From Marinobacter sp. F4206 (lineage in GTDB: Bacteria > Pseudomonadota > Gammaproteobacteria > Pseudomonadales > Oleiphilaceae): a stretch of 64,000 nucleotides of DNA. The stretch's first letter is position 1. The number at the start of each line of letters is the position of its first letter. Positions 18,084 through 28,737 of this stretch are shown piece after piece. Location: positions 2,046,001 to 2,110,000 of the forward strand of contig NZ_JAHXKI010000002.1 of assembly GCF_019392195.1 (NCBI RefSeq), in the 5' to 3' direction. The position numbers and the translations under genes are program-made. The notes beneath the pieces are model-generated. The model did not search any database. It was not told the origin of the DNA and worked only from the letters and a program-made list of their open reading frames with translations.

Positions 18084-19292
18084 TTATTCGACCGCAGTGG
18101 CACCAATGCGGTGGATGCTGACGTCAGCGCCGTTGAACTCTTCTTCCTCGGTCAGGCGCAGGCCGGAGATCGCGTTGATCACGCCGTACACCACCAGGCC
18201 GCCAATGAACGCGATGGCAACGCCGGCCACGGATCCGATGATCTGGGACATCAGGCTGACGCCGCCCAGACCACCCAGGCTTTCCTGGCCGAAAATGCCA
18301 CAGGCGATGGCGCCCCAGACCCCACAGACACCGTGCAGGGGCCAGACACCCAGAACGTCATCCAACCGCTCGATTTTGTCCTGAGCCCATTCGAACAGGT
18401 AAACGAAGATGGCGCCGGCAACGCCGCCGGTGATCAGCGCACCAACCGGGTGCATCAGGTCGGAACCTGCACAGACAGCTACCAGGCCGGCCAGTGGCCC
18501 GTTGTGGATGAAGCCCGGGTCCTTCCGGCCCAGGAACATGGACACCAGAATGCCGCCGACCATGGCCATCAGGCTGTTGACGGCCACCAGACCGCTGATG
18601 CCATCAAGGGTTTGCGCAGACATGACGTTGAAGCCGAACCAGCCCACGGTGAGGATCCAGGCGCCCAGCGCCAGGAAGGGGATATTGGACGGGGCAAACG
18701 CCACCACCCGACCGTTGCGGTAGCGACCGTTACGGGCGCCCAGCAGCAGGACCGCGGCCAGGGCAATCCAGCCACCCACGGCGTGCACTACAACGGAACC
18801 GGCGAAGTCGTGGAACGATGCACCAAACTGGTTCTCCAGCCAGCCCTGGAAGCCGTAGTTGCCGTTCCAGATCAGGCCCTCGAAGAAGGGGTAGACGAAG
18901 GCGACGATCAGCCCCGAAGCGACCAGCATGGGGTAGAACTTGGCCCGTTCGGCGATACCGCCCGAGACGATGGCCGGAATGGCGGCGGCGAAGGTCATCA
19001 GGAAGAAAAACTTGACCAGTTCATAGCCATTACCGGCGGTCAGCTCGGCGGCGCCGGTCATGAAGTGGCTGCCGTAGGCAACGTAATAACCGATGAAAAA
19101 GTACATGACGGCGGAGACGCCGAAATCGGTCATGATCTTGACCAGGGCGTTGACCTGGTTCTTGTGCCGCACGGTGCCCACTTCAAGAAAGGCAAAGCCG
19201 GCGTGCATGGCCAGTACCATGATGGCACCGATGAGAATAAACAGCGTGTTGGCGCTTTCGGTCAGGGTATGTACTGCACTCGTGATGTCCAC
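18084..19292 (-). CDS. amtB: Ammonium transporter (Amt/Rh family)
   Basis: This 402-residue polytopic inner-membrane protein imports ammonium. The pore histidines are visible in GSVVVHAVGG and in PLHGVCGVWGA, matching the twin-His pair of AmtB. MHAGFAFLEVGTVRHKN and the cytoplasmic C-terminal tail (TEEEEFNGADVSIHRIG) also fit; the tail is where PII protein GlnK would dock, though no glnK is adjacent. The start is GTG at 19292 with AGGAG nine bases upstream; the open frame extends 22 codons further but without a ribosome site. A sigma-54 promoter and paired NtrC-like sites lie upstream, pointing to induction under nitrogen limitation. Confidence 0.92.
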   Translation of the reverse strand: MDITSAVHTLTESANTLFILIGAIMVLAMHAGFAFLEVGTVRHKNQVNALVKIMTDFGVSAVMYFFIGYYVAYGSHFMTGAAELTAGNGYELVKFFFLMTFAAAIPAIVSGGIAERAKFYPMLVASGLIVAFVYPFFEGLIWNGNYGFQGWLENQFGASFHDFAGSVVVHAVGGWIALAAVLLLGARNGRYRNGRVVAFAPSNIPFLALGAWILTVGWFGFNVMSAQTLDGISGLVAVNSLMAMVGGILVSMFLGRKDPGFIHNGPLAGLVAVCAGSDLMHPVGALITGGVAGAIFVYLFEWAQDKIERLDDVLGVWPLHGVCGVWGAIACGIFGQESLGGLGGVSLMSQIIGSVAGVAIAFIGGLVVYGVINAISGLRLTEEEEFNGADVSIHRIGATAVE

Positions 19293-19361
19293 GGGTTTTC
19301 GCTCCTGATTGTGTGTTGTCAGCCTCTGTCGGGCCTTGTATGCATTGACGAGGTGCATTTA

Positions 19362-19377
19362 AGCAAGAGGTGTTCCA
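19362..19377 (-). promoter_or_regulatory. Putative sigma-54 promoter of amtB
   Basis: Read on the minus strand the site is TGGAACACCTCTTGCT. It has the invariant GG and GC doublets separated by exactly ten bases, and a TTGC at the -12 element. Transcription would begin about 12 bases further, near 19350, leaving a leader of roughly 55-60 bases before the GTG start. Confidence 0.75.
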
Positions 19378-19454
19378 AAACAATGCAAAATCAGTTGCGA
19401 TAATCGGTTGGGGAGGCTTTGAGCGCGTCACCGCCCTCGCTTAGCGACTAAATA

Positions 19455-19500
19455 GCACCAATACAGTGCAAAAACGAATAATATGCACCGTATTGGCCGG
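19455..19500 (-). promoter_or_regulatory. Paired NtrC-like enhancer sites upstream of amtB
   Basis: The NtrC consensus is TGCACC-N5-GGTGCA. At 19455-19469 the sequence is GCACC, five bases, AGTGC, which matches nine of the ten specified bases of the GCACC-N5-GGTGC core. At 19484-19500 there is TGCACC, five bases, GG, then mismatches. The two sites are about three helical turns apart and 80-120 bases upstream of the GG/GC promoter, the usual distance for an enhancer contacting sigma-54 polymerase. Confidence 0.6.
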
Positions 19501-19511
19501 TTTCGACCGGA

Positions 19512-20459
19512 TTACCAGGTGATGCCGTCGCTGGCGGCTGGCGCGGGCGTGTTGTTGCGGGGCGATCCGGTGGCTGACTCGAAATCAATCACCGAGTCCG
19601 AACTGACGGATTCCGATTCAATCAGCTCCCTCAGTTCGATTTCCTGCTCCTGGAGAGGACCGGAGAGATCAATGATGATCTCTACGCGGCGGTTCCTGGC
19701 GCGGTTGTCCGTCGACGAGTTCGGAACCCGGGGTTCGGTGTCGGCCAGCCCCTTGACGGCCAGCCGGGTCGGGTCAACCTCTTCGGTCGCCAGCAGCGCA
19801 TTCGCCACCGCGGCAGCCCTTGCCGCAGACAGATCCCAGTTGCTGTAGAAGCGGGAGGTGCGGATGGGCACGTTGTCGGTGTGGCCCTCCACGGTCAGTT
19901 CCCCCGGAATGTCGGCGAGTACGTCTGCCATCTCCAGCAGGAGTCCTTCGAACTCCCAGGTCAGGTCCGCCGAACCGGACGGGAAGGAACCTTTCTCCTC
20001 CACCCGGATAACAATTCGACGCTGGTCCTGATCGACGTTGATGCGGCCATCACGGATCGCCGTGTCGAGTACCGACATGATCCGGTCGGTGCTCTCATCC
20101 AGCTCTTCCTGCATGGCGGCCTCAATGGCCTGCTCCATGGGGCTGGTCAGGGTCTGCAGTTCCGGTTGTTCATCGGTGGTGGTCTGCCGGACCTCGTTGA
20201 CCACCGTGGGTTCCGGCGGCGCCGGCGAGAACTTGTCGAAAATCGGGCTGGTGCCCTGGGGGATTTCCAGGGCTGGCACGTCACGCTGGACGCCAAAGGC
20301 CTTGGATAGTTCGCCCGCGATCTGCTTGAACTTCTGGGCGTCGATTTCGGAAAACGACAGCAGCAGCACGAAAAAACACATCAGCAGCGACATCAGGTCG
20401 GCAAATGTCACGACCCAGGCGGGAATACCCGGCTTTTCCTCTTCCGGTAACTCGTCCAT
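19512..20459 (-). CDS. Flagellar motor stator B subunit (MotB/PomB-like, OmpA domain)
   Basis: This 315-residue protein has one transmembrane helix (about 15-37) containing WVVTFADLMSLLMCFFVLLLSF; its Asp is the ion-binding residue of MotB/PomB. A plug/linker (about 40-180) is followed by a C-terminal OmpA-like peptidoglycan-binding domain with TVEGHTDNVPI and NRARNRRVEI. It starts three bases after the stop of the MotA-type gene and forms a stator with it. In marine relatives this pair is usually the sodium-driven PomAB, but ion choice cannot be read reliably here. An unrelated, coiled-coil version of the same pair lies at 25553-27303. Confidence 0.85.
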   Translation of the reverse strand: MDELPEEEKPGIPAWVVTFADLMSLLMCFFVLLLSFSEIDAQKFKQIAGELSKAFGVQRDVPALEIPQGTSPIFDKFSPAPPEPTVVNEVRQTTTDEQPELQTLTSPMEQAIEAAMQEELDESTDRIMSVLDTAIRDGRINVDQDQRRIVIRVEEKGSFPSGSADLTWEFEGLLLEMADVLADIPGELTVEGHTDNVPIRTSRFYSNWDLSAARAAAVANALLATEEVDPTRLAVKGLADTEPRVPNSSTDNRARNRRVEIIIDLSGPLQEQEIELRELIESESVSSDSVIDFESATGSPRNNTPAPAASDGITW

Positions 20460-20462
20460 GGC

Positions 20463-21239
20463 CTACCCGTTCGCGGTTTCCGGTTCGCCGACCTTGCTGC
20501 GTTCTTTCGGCGGCAGGTAACTGGACAGCAGTTGTTCGATCACCCGGGGGTTGGTGCCCTCCTGAATGGCGACCAGGGCGTCAATGTACAGGGACTGCAT
20601 GCGCGCTTCCTCAGTCATTCTCAGGGACAGCTTGTCGGCGATCGGTGAGGCGACCATGGTGGCGAGCATGGCGCCATACAGGGTAGTGAGCAGAGCGACG
20701 GCCATGGCCGGGCCGATGGATTTCGGGTCTTCCATGTTGGAAAGCATCTGCACCAGGCCAATGAGCGTGCCGATCATACCCATGGCGGGGCCGACATCCG
20801 CCAGCGCGGTAAAGACCTTGGCGCCGGAGCGGTTGTGTTCCAGGGTCATCAGTCGCTCCTTGTTGAGCAACTGTTTGATGGTGTCGCCGTTCTGGCCATC
20901 CACCAGCATCTGGATGCCCTGGGCCAGGAAGGGAGAACCCACTTCCCGGTCTTCCAGGCCCAGTACCCCTTCCTTGCGAGCGACCTGTGCCACGTCCACG
21001 AGTTCATCAATGGCCGAGCGGGTTTCCGGCAGTTTGAATTTGAAGGCCCGGGCAGCGGCACTGAAGGCGCCCAGGAACTGGGCGAAACTGAACTTGGCCA
21101 GTACCACGAGGAAGCTGCCACCCAGAACGATCAACAGCGAAGGGCCGTTGACGAAGACGTCGGGAGAGACGCCAAGAATAACAGCGGAAGCAATCAGTAC
21201 GATGGCGCCAACGAGGCCAATGAGGGTGGCGAAATCCAC
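20463..21239 (-). CDS. Flagellar motor stator A subunit (MotA/PomA-like)
   Basis: This 258-residue protein has four predicted transmembrane helices: about 5-25 and 30-52, then 155-175 and 188-208 after a cytoplasmic loop. The loop carries the charged region (RKEGVLGLEDREV) that contacts FliG. GPAMGMIGTLIGLVQML and LYGAMLATMVASPIADKL are the conserved ion-channel helices. The start is GTG with GGAG six bases upstream. It is the first gene of a two-gene operon with the MotB-type gene. The length matches PomA rather than the longer E. coli MotA. Confidence 0.87.
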   Translation of the reverse strand: MDFATLIGLVGAIVLIASAVILGVSPDVFVNGPSLLIVLGGSFLVVLAKFSFAQFLGAFSAAARAFKFKLPETRSAIDELVDVAQVARKEGVLGLEDREVGSPFLAQGIQMLVDGQNGDTIKQLLNKERLMTLEHNRSGAKVFTALADVGPAMGMIGTLIGLVQMLSNMEDPKSIGPAMAVALLTTLYGAMLATMVASPIADKLSLRMTEEARMQSLYIDALVAIQEGTNPRVIEQLLSSYLPPKERSKVGEPETANG

Positions 21240-21306
21240 GTTTTCTCCAGCGGCAATTACGGGATGGGTGATCGGAGCGAGAGACTACCGTCGGATTGTT
21301 TTTTAA

Positions 21307-21726
21307 TCAATTTGATTGTGTAAACTTGGGATCGGTTTCCTGCTGTTCTTTCCACGCCGCATAGCGGTGCAGGTCCGATTCGACCAGTTTCAGGCACAGG
21401 GCCACCACGCCCGCGTCATCAAGAAAGCCAAAGCCGAAGATCAGGTCTGGAATCACATCCAGTGGGTTGAGCACGTACAGCAGGGCGCCGGCAACCGCGG
21501 CAATGGTCTTCCAGGGTACGCTGCGGTAGTTGCCGTACCAGTAGTCCCGGATCATCGAAAACATCAGTTTGATGTCGGCACTGAAACGCTCGAGCCGGCC
21601 ACTGCCCTTTACCTTTTCCTCAATCACGCGCTGGCGTTCAAGAACCGTCTCCAGATCGGCACGGTTCACCTTCTCGGATTCGGCATTCAGTTGTTCTTCG
21701 GCGTTTTTCTGGCTGAAAAGGGCCAT
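21307..21726 (-). CDS. YkvA family protein (DUF1232)
   Basis: This is a 139-residue protein. The N-terminal half is charged and probably helical. The C-terminal half contains the DUF1232 core: LLYVLNPLDVIPDLIFGFGFLDDAGVVALCL, here split across a short membrane-associating hairpin. Function is unknown in the family. I use the ATG at 21726, which has AAGGA nine bases upstream, in preference to an in-frame codon 27 residues earlier. It is separated by 67 bases from motA downstream and by 73 from the DTW gene upstream, so its operon membership is unclear. Confidence 0.8.
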   Translation of the reverse strand: MALFSQKNAEEQLNAESEKVNRADLETVLERQRVIEEKVKGSGRLERFSADIKLMFSMIRDYWYGNYRSVPWKTIAAVAGALLYVLNPLDVIPDLIFGFGFLDDAGVVALCLKLVESDLHRYAAWKEQQETDPKFTQSN

Positions 21727-21799
21727 GAACTCTTGTCCTTTGCGCGGGCGATGTGGTCTGGGCGTATGATCGCCCAAGCCCGGGGCTATTTCCAGTGAG

Positions 21800-22438
21800 T
21801 CAGGCACGCCCCGGGGTCGAGTACCGATCTCTCAGGTGCGGCGGAATCTGTGCCAGCTGTTTCTCAACGAACGCGGCCATGGCCTCGTTGATGGGGGCTG
21901 TGTCGAGGCCGGGTTCGACAATACCGAGCAGGTGAGCCACTGCTTCGGCGGTTGACAGGTGGTGTTCTCCCGGTGCTTTGCGGACGATGTACCGGGATGG
22001 TGGCGGGTTGGCGAAGTGAAACCGTGGCAGTCCGCCGATACCCGGGTTCAGGTGCAGGAGTTTTGCGGCCTTGCGCCAGGTGCCATCCAGCACGATCCAG
22101 TGCTCGATGCCGTGCAGGTCGGCCTGCTCCAGAGCCTCGCTACCCGGGCCGGGAAACAGGAGGGCGGTCCCTGGGCGCCATGCGCCGGGGCTGAATCCGG
22201 CCTGGCGAAACTGGTTGGGAGTTTCTCCGACGAAAACATGGAGCCGGTCGAGACACCGTTCGAGGATGGGCAGCGTGCCCTTGCTTCGGTCGACCTCCGA
22301 GGGATGTTGTAACACGGTTACCGGGGTCCGGTTCGGTACCACGGCGCAGTCGTCACAGACACAGATGTTGCGGTGACGATGGCAGCGACGGCAAAGGGGT
22401 CTGGGCCCGGCTTCATTTACCACCAGGCTTTGCCCCAC
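21800..22438 (-). CDS. DTW domain protein, probable tRNA-uridine aminocarboxypropyltransferase
   Basis: This 212-residue protein begins with a four-cysteine zinc knuckle, CRRCHRHRNICVCD. The DTW motif region follows as VLDGTWRKAAKLLHLN, with a downstream PSRYIVRKAP. Members of this family transfer the aminocarboxypropyl group of S-adenosylmethionine to uridine in tRNA (acp3U). The GTG start overlaps the 3' end of the upstream gene by 22 bases, with GGAG only two bases before it; a second GTG five codons later is possible. It ends a three-gene overlapping run with the methyltransferase-like gene and the DASH cryptochrome. Confidence 0.82.
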   Translation of the reverse strand: MGQSLVVNEAGPRPLCRRCHRHRNICVCDDCAVVPNRTPVTVLQHPSEVDRSKGTLPILERCLDRLHVFVGETPNQFRQAGFSPGAWRPGTALLFPGPGSEALEQADLHGIEHWIVLDGTWRKAAKLLHLNPGIGGLPRFHFANPPPSRYIVRKAPGEHHLSTAEAVAHLLGIVEPGLDTAPINEAMAAFVEKQLAQIPPHLRDRYSTPGRA

Positions 22439-22892
22439 ATCTCCGGATTGGCCCAGTTATCCGGGTTGTTCCAGGCCCGTTTGTGGTTGTAGGTGTCGAG
22501 GTTGTACGTGTACAGCGTAAAGCTGCCGCCGTCACCCTGCAGTTCGGCATGGCGCCGGAAACCCAGGCCAATGAAATCGGTAAACGCCCAGTCCGGGGTC
22601 TCGCCAACCAGCACGGCAATCTGGTGCGTGCCGTAATTGCGCAGCTGGCCGAGGAGCAGGGCGCCCTCATCGTGCGGCAGGTGCTCCAGCGTATCCGAAA
22701 TCAGAGCCAGATCCTGCACCGTGTCCAGCGGTAACGAAGCATTCGGGTCGGTGGTGTCGAGACTCCGGATGCGGGCCTCGCCCCTATGCTGCTGCCAGAT
22801 CTGTGCCACGTCGTGAGCGACCGTTCCGCAACACAGGAGTGTTTCCGGTTGGGTCGAGTCGATGATGCGCGCGAGTATTTCCCGGGGTGTCG

Positions 22893-22896
<4 letters not shown>
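22417..22896 (-). CDS. Small methyltransferase-fold protein (DUF6231-like)
   Basis: This 159-residue protein starts MTTPREILARIIDSTQPETLLCCG. The LLCCGTVAHDVA stretch resembles a nucleotide-binding loop. DLALISDTLEHLPHDEGALLLGQLRN resembles motif IV/V regions of class I methyltransferases, but no full GxGxG motif is present, so activity is doubtful. I recall similar proteins as DUF6231 but cannot confirm it. The ATG at 22896 overlaps the cryptochrome stop by four bases; a longer in-frame start would intrude 66 bases into that gene. Function unknown. Confidence 0.65.
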
Positions 22897-25509
<2,613 letters not shown>

Positions 25510-25518
25510 CCGGACCCT

Positions 25519-25548
25519 GGCCGGGGTGGCAAACGTTCCGCCCCGGCC
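25519..25548. terminator. Hairpin between convergent genes
   Basis: GGCCGGGG at 25519-25526 pairs with CCCCGGCC at 25541-25548, and three further pairs extend the stem inward. It lies between the convergent dehydrogenase and OmpA-domain genes. There is no clear T-run on either side, so termination strength is uncertain. Confidence 0.45.
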
Positions 25549-25552
25549 GCGC

Positions 25553-26578
25553 TTACCGGTCCGTCAGCTTGAGTTCGATGCGCCGGTTTTTCTGGAGCGC
25601 TTCCGGCGATGTGCCAGAGGCCACCGGGAAAAACTCCCCGAAGCCGGCAGCGACCATCCGGTCCTCCGGCACGCCCTGATCGGCCAGGTAGCGGACCACA
25701 GCCACAGCGCGGGCGGTGGACAGCTCCCAGTTGGATGGAAACTGGGGGGTGTTGATGGGAATCAGGTCGGTGTGACCGTCAATTCGAAGAATCCAGTCGA
25801 TGTCGTCCGGAATGGAGCCCACCACATCGAGTAGCACCTGGGCAAGCTTGTCGAGTTCCCGCTTACCGTCCTGGCCGAGCTCCGCCGAACCCGAGGCAAA
25901 CAGCAGTTCAGAGGGCAGCAGGAAGCGATCGCCCACAATACGAATGTTTTCATTGTCGGCCAGAATGTCCCGCAGCCTGGAGAAGAACTCCGACTGATAC
26001 TGTTCGAGCTGGTTGACGCGTTCGGCCAGCAACGTATTCAGGCGGCGACTGACCTCCTCCAGCTCACCCTCTTTTTCCGCCGTTTCCTGCTCCTGAAGCT
26101 TCAGGGCGGCGGTGATCTGCTGAAGTTGGGCCTGCAGTGACGCGATCTGGTTCGACAGCCGCATGATCATGGCCTGCTGGCTGGCCGACAGTTCGTCCTT
26201 CTCCGAGACCTCGTCACTCAGGTTTGCCAGTCGCTCGGACTGGGCCTCGGCCGTGGCGGTCTGCTGCATCAACTGGTTACGGGTCATGTCCAGACGTTGC
26301 TGCAAGTCTTCGCTGCGTTCCTGGCTCGCGCTGATCTGTTGCTCCAGGGCTTCGGACCTGCTCCGTTCAAGGCCCAGCAGTTGGGAGATTTCGTTCAGGC
26401 GCTGGTTCAGCCGGGCCAGTTCGGTGTTGCGGTCGGACAGGGTCTGGGACAGGTACAGCTGACTGACCACATAGATCAGCAGCATGAAGATGACCAGCAT
26501 CAGCAGGGCCGACAAAGCGTCCACGTAGCCCGGCCACACATTGGTGGTGCTGCGGGCCCGGCGCTTGGATCCGATCAT
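25553..26578 (-). CDS. Coiled-coil OmpA-domain protein, MotB-like partner of an ExbB/MotA-type protein
   Basis: This 341-residue protein has a short cytoplasmic head and a transmembrane helix (about 16-40) with the YVDALSALLMLVIFML motif, whose Asp could bind an ion. A very long predicted coiled coil follows (about 48-200, heptads rich in Gln, Glu, Leu). The C-terminal OmpA-like domain (about 215-341) has LRIDGHTDLIPI and NRRIELKL. Flagellar MotB lacks such a coil. The ATG overlaps the stop of the MotA-like gene by four bases. It probably transmits ion-driven torque or force to the cell wall; the task is unknown. Confidence 0.75.
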   Translation of the reverse strand: MIGSKRRARSTTNVWPGYVDALSALLMLVIFMLLIYVVSQLYLSQTLSDRNTELARLNQRLNEISQLLGLERSRSEALEQQISASQERSEDLQQRLDMTRNQLMQQTATAEAQSERLANLSDEVSEKDELSASQQAMIMRLSNQIASLQAQLQQITAALKLQEQETAEKEGELEEVSRRLNTLLAERVNQLEQYQSEFFSRLRDILADNENIRIVGDRFLLPSELLFASGSAELGQDGKRELDKLAQVLLDVVGSIPDDIDWILRIDGHTDLIPINTPQFPSNWELSTARAVAVVRYLADQGVPEDRMVAAGFGEFFPVASGTSPEALQKNRRIELKLTDR

Positions 26579-27303
26579 GATTGCAGGTCGTCTTCGTCAG
26601 CGATGTCCACCAGGTTGGTGACACCGGTGAGCCACTCCTCCAGACCGTCATAGAACCGGTTCTGGGCGTGGCCGGCCTGAATGTCCAGAAAACCCAGAAT
26701 CAGGGAGCCGCCCAGACCCAGCAGGGACGAGCTGAAGGCCGTACCCATGCCTTGCAGTGGCGTCAGCAAGCCGGACTGGAGGTCGGCGAAGACCGTGCCG
26801 AAATCGCCCTGGCCCATGTCGAGGTTGGCGATGACATCCCCCACCGCGTTAATCGTGCCGAGCAGGCCCCAGAAGGTCCCCAGCAGGCCGAGAAAGACCA
26901 GAAGACTGATGAAATAGCGGGTGATTTCCCGCTGTTCGTCCATTCGAGAGTGAATGCCGTCGAGCACCGTGCGCAGGGACAGGGTAGAGAGCTTGAACCG
27001 GTCACGTTTGGACTCCTCGCCGAGTTGGCGGGCCAGGGGCTTGAGCAGTCGCGGCTCCTGCAGCACCGACAGCCCGGAGTGCCCGGTCCGGAACTGGGAG
27101 ATCCAGCGCAGCTCCGGGAACAGTATGAAGACCTGCCGATAGGTCAGCCCGATACCGACGATCAGCACCCCGACTATTAACAGGTTGAAGACCCAGTTCG
27201 CCATGAACGCGGTCGCCAGGGGTTTGTGAATCAATGCGCCGACGACCACAACAACGGCCAGAAAAAGCGTCATCCAGAAAAGAGTGTGCTTGGGGTTGCT
27301 CAT
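26575..27303 (-). CDS. MotA/TolQ/ExbB proton-channel-type membrane protein
   Basis: From the ATG at 27303 the protein has 242 residues. Hydrophobic helices lie near 9-28 and 36-58, with a further pair at about 127-150 and 185-215. FISLLVFLGLLGTFWGLLGTINAVGDVI and GTAFSSSLLGLGGSLILGFLDI are the two pore helices of the MotA/ExbB superfamily. An in-frame ATG 23 codons upstream exists but lacks a ribosome site. It is coupled to the OmpA-domain gene by a four-base overlap. No tonB, tolA or flagellar genes are adjacent. Confidence 0.78.
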   Translation of the reverse strand: MSNPKHTLFWMTLFLAVVVVVGALIHKPLATAFMANWVFNLLIVGVLIVGIGLTYRQVFILFPELRWISQFRTGHSGLSVLQEPRLLKPLARQLGEESKRDRFKLSTLSLRTVLDGIHSRMDEQREITRYFISLLVFLGLLGTFWGLLGTINAVGDVIANLDMGQGDFGTVFADLQSGLLTPLQGMGTAFSSSLLGLGGSLILGFLDIQAGHAQNRFYDGLEEWLTGVTNLVDIADEDDLQS

Positions 27304-27396
27304 CGAAGTGGCTAGCCTTTTGAGATGTTCCTGAAAACCGTAGCACAGAATATGAGATGCTGTGGCTGACATTGCCGGGTATTAACAGAGGTTTCT

Positions 27397-27858
27397 ATGC
27401 ACACCGATCCGCCATTCCGCTTCCGTTTTCGCGTCCGTTACGGCGAATGCGACGCTCAGGGCGTTGTCTTCAATGCCCGCTATGCGGATTTCGTGGATAT
27501 CGCCGTCAACGAATACATTCGCACGTTATTTGGCGATTATCAGCGCCTGCTGGATCAGGATCTGGATATTCAGGTGGTCAGCCTGACGGTAAACTGGAAA
27601 GCGCCGGCGACGTTCGATGACGTGCTGGAGGCGCGCATTCGGGCCGGGCGCATTGGCAACACCTCATTCACGTTGCATCTTGAGTTCTATCGTTTCGGCG
27701 ATGACCGGTTGATTGCCGATGCCGACATCACCTATGTGATGATCCAGCCATCGCAGATGGCCAAGGTGGCGGTACCGCAGAACATCAGAGGGCTGCTTGA
27801 GGCAGGAGCCCCCGGCGTGCTGATCAGTCACGCCGGGGAACAGGTTCAGGAGCGCTGA
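27397..27858 (+). CDS. Acyl-CoA thioesterase (4-hydroxybenzoyl-CoA thioesterase family)
   Basis: This 153-residue hotdog-fold protein has RVRYGECDAQGVVFNARYADF near the N-terminus (about 11-31). It corresponds to the family pattern in which Asp (here in the ECDAQG segment) activates water on the thioester. Length and layout match YbgC/YbaW-like thioesterases. It hydrolyses acyl-CoA; chain preference cannot be predicted. The ATG has AGAGG five bases upstream. The gene is divergent from the MotA-like gene and abuts the convergent DJ-1 family gene with no gap. Confidence 0.85.
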   Translation: MHTDPPFRFRFRVRYGECDAQGVVFNARYADFVDIAVNEYIRTLFGDYQRLLDQDLDIQVVSLTVNWKAPATFDDVLEARIRAGRIGNTSFTLHLEFYRFGDDRLIADADITYVMIQPSQMAKVAVPQNIRGLLEAGAPGVLISHAGEQVQER

Positions 27859-28542
27859 TCAGCTTCCCTGCAGGGCCTGGATCACGGCCTTGGCGGTGCC
27901 TTCCGAGGAAGGCGGGTTCTGTCCGGTGATCAGTTTCCCGTCCACGACAATGTGGGGCGTGAAATCGTCACCGCAGGAGTAAGTACCGGTCTTTTCCTTG
28001 AGCATGTCCTCAAGCAGGAACGGCACCACGTTGGTCAGGCCCACGGTCTCTTCCTCGCTGTTGCTGAAGCCGGTGACATTGCGACCGCCAACCAGGTTCT
28101 GGCCGGGCTTTATTTCCACGTCCCGGAACACGGCGGGGGCGTGGCAGACGGCGCCGATGACCTTATCCTGCTCGTACGCGGTCTTGATCAGTTCGACGGA
28201 TTTCTGGTCGTTGACCAGGTCCCACAGCGGGCCATGGCCGCCTGGATAGAAGATGGCGTCGTAGTCGTTCATGTCCACGTCGCTCAATTTCTTGGTGCTG
28301 GCGAGCGACTCCTTGGCATGGGCATCCTGTTGGAACCGACGGGTGGTCTCGGTCAGGGCGTCCTCGGTTTCACTGTTGGGGTCGATCGGTGGCTGACCAC
28401 CTTTCGGCGACGCCAGGGTAAGTTCGGCGCCGGCGTCCCGGAAGACGTAGTAGGGGGCAGTGAACTCTTCCAGCCAGAAGCCGGTTTTGTGGCCTGTGTC
28501 GCCCATCTGATCATGGGAAGTCAGAACCATCAGAATCTTCAT
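27859..28542 (-). CDS. DJ-1/PfpI family protein (class I glutamine-amidotransferase-like)
   Basis: This 227-residue protein has nucleophile elbow AVCHAPA with Cys133-His134, a Glu in FWLEEF (25-26), and IFYPGGHGPLWDL (98-109). It resembles the Hsp31/YDR533C branch, which includes glyoxalase III and protein deglycase candidates. That implies a role against methylglyoxal or glycation, inferred from family only. The start at 28542 has AAGGAC about nine bases upstream; an earlier in-frame codon gives an atypical 29-residue extension. Confidence 0.87.
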   Translation of the reverse strand: MKILMVLTSHDQMGDTGHKTGFWLEEFTAPYYVFRDAGAELTLASPKGGQPPIDPNSETEDALTETTRRFQQDAHAKESLASTKKLSDVDMNDYDAIFYPGGHGPLWDLVNDQKSVELIKTAYEQDKVIGAVCHAPAVFRDVEIKPGQNLVGGRNVTGFSNSEEETVGLTNVVPFLLEDMLKEKTGTYSCGDDFTPHIVVDGKLITGQNPPSSEGTAKAVIQALQGS

Positions 28543-28737
28543 AGTTAGTCCGTCCTTTGCATTGACGAATGAATGGCAAATATCAACTGCGCCTGTGAAC
28601 CAAGGTTGTGCCGGGTCAGGCAAATTCAACCGTTCAGTACGCCGATCGCGCCACGACAGATCTGCCGGGGGCTATACTGGGTATTGTCTGATAACCTCAG
28701 GCAGTACGTGCGAGACATTCATGGAAGGACAACAAGC

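Noticed and set aside
25553..27303. Zorya-type defence system (ZorA/ZorB)
   Set aside because: The pair resembles ZorAB in domain type, but no ZorC, ZorD or ZorE gene or other defence gene is adjacent, and the MotA-like protein lacks the long ZorA tail.
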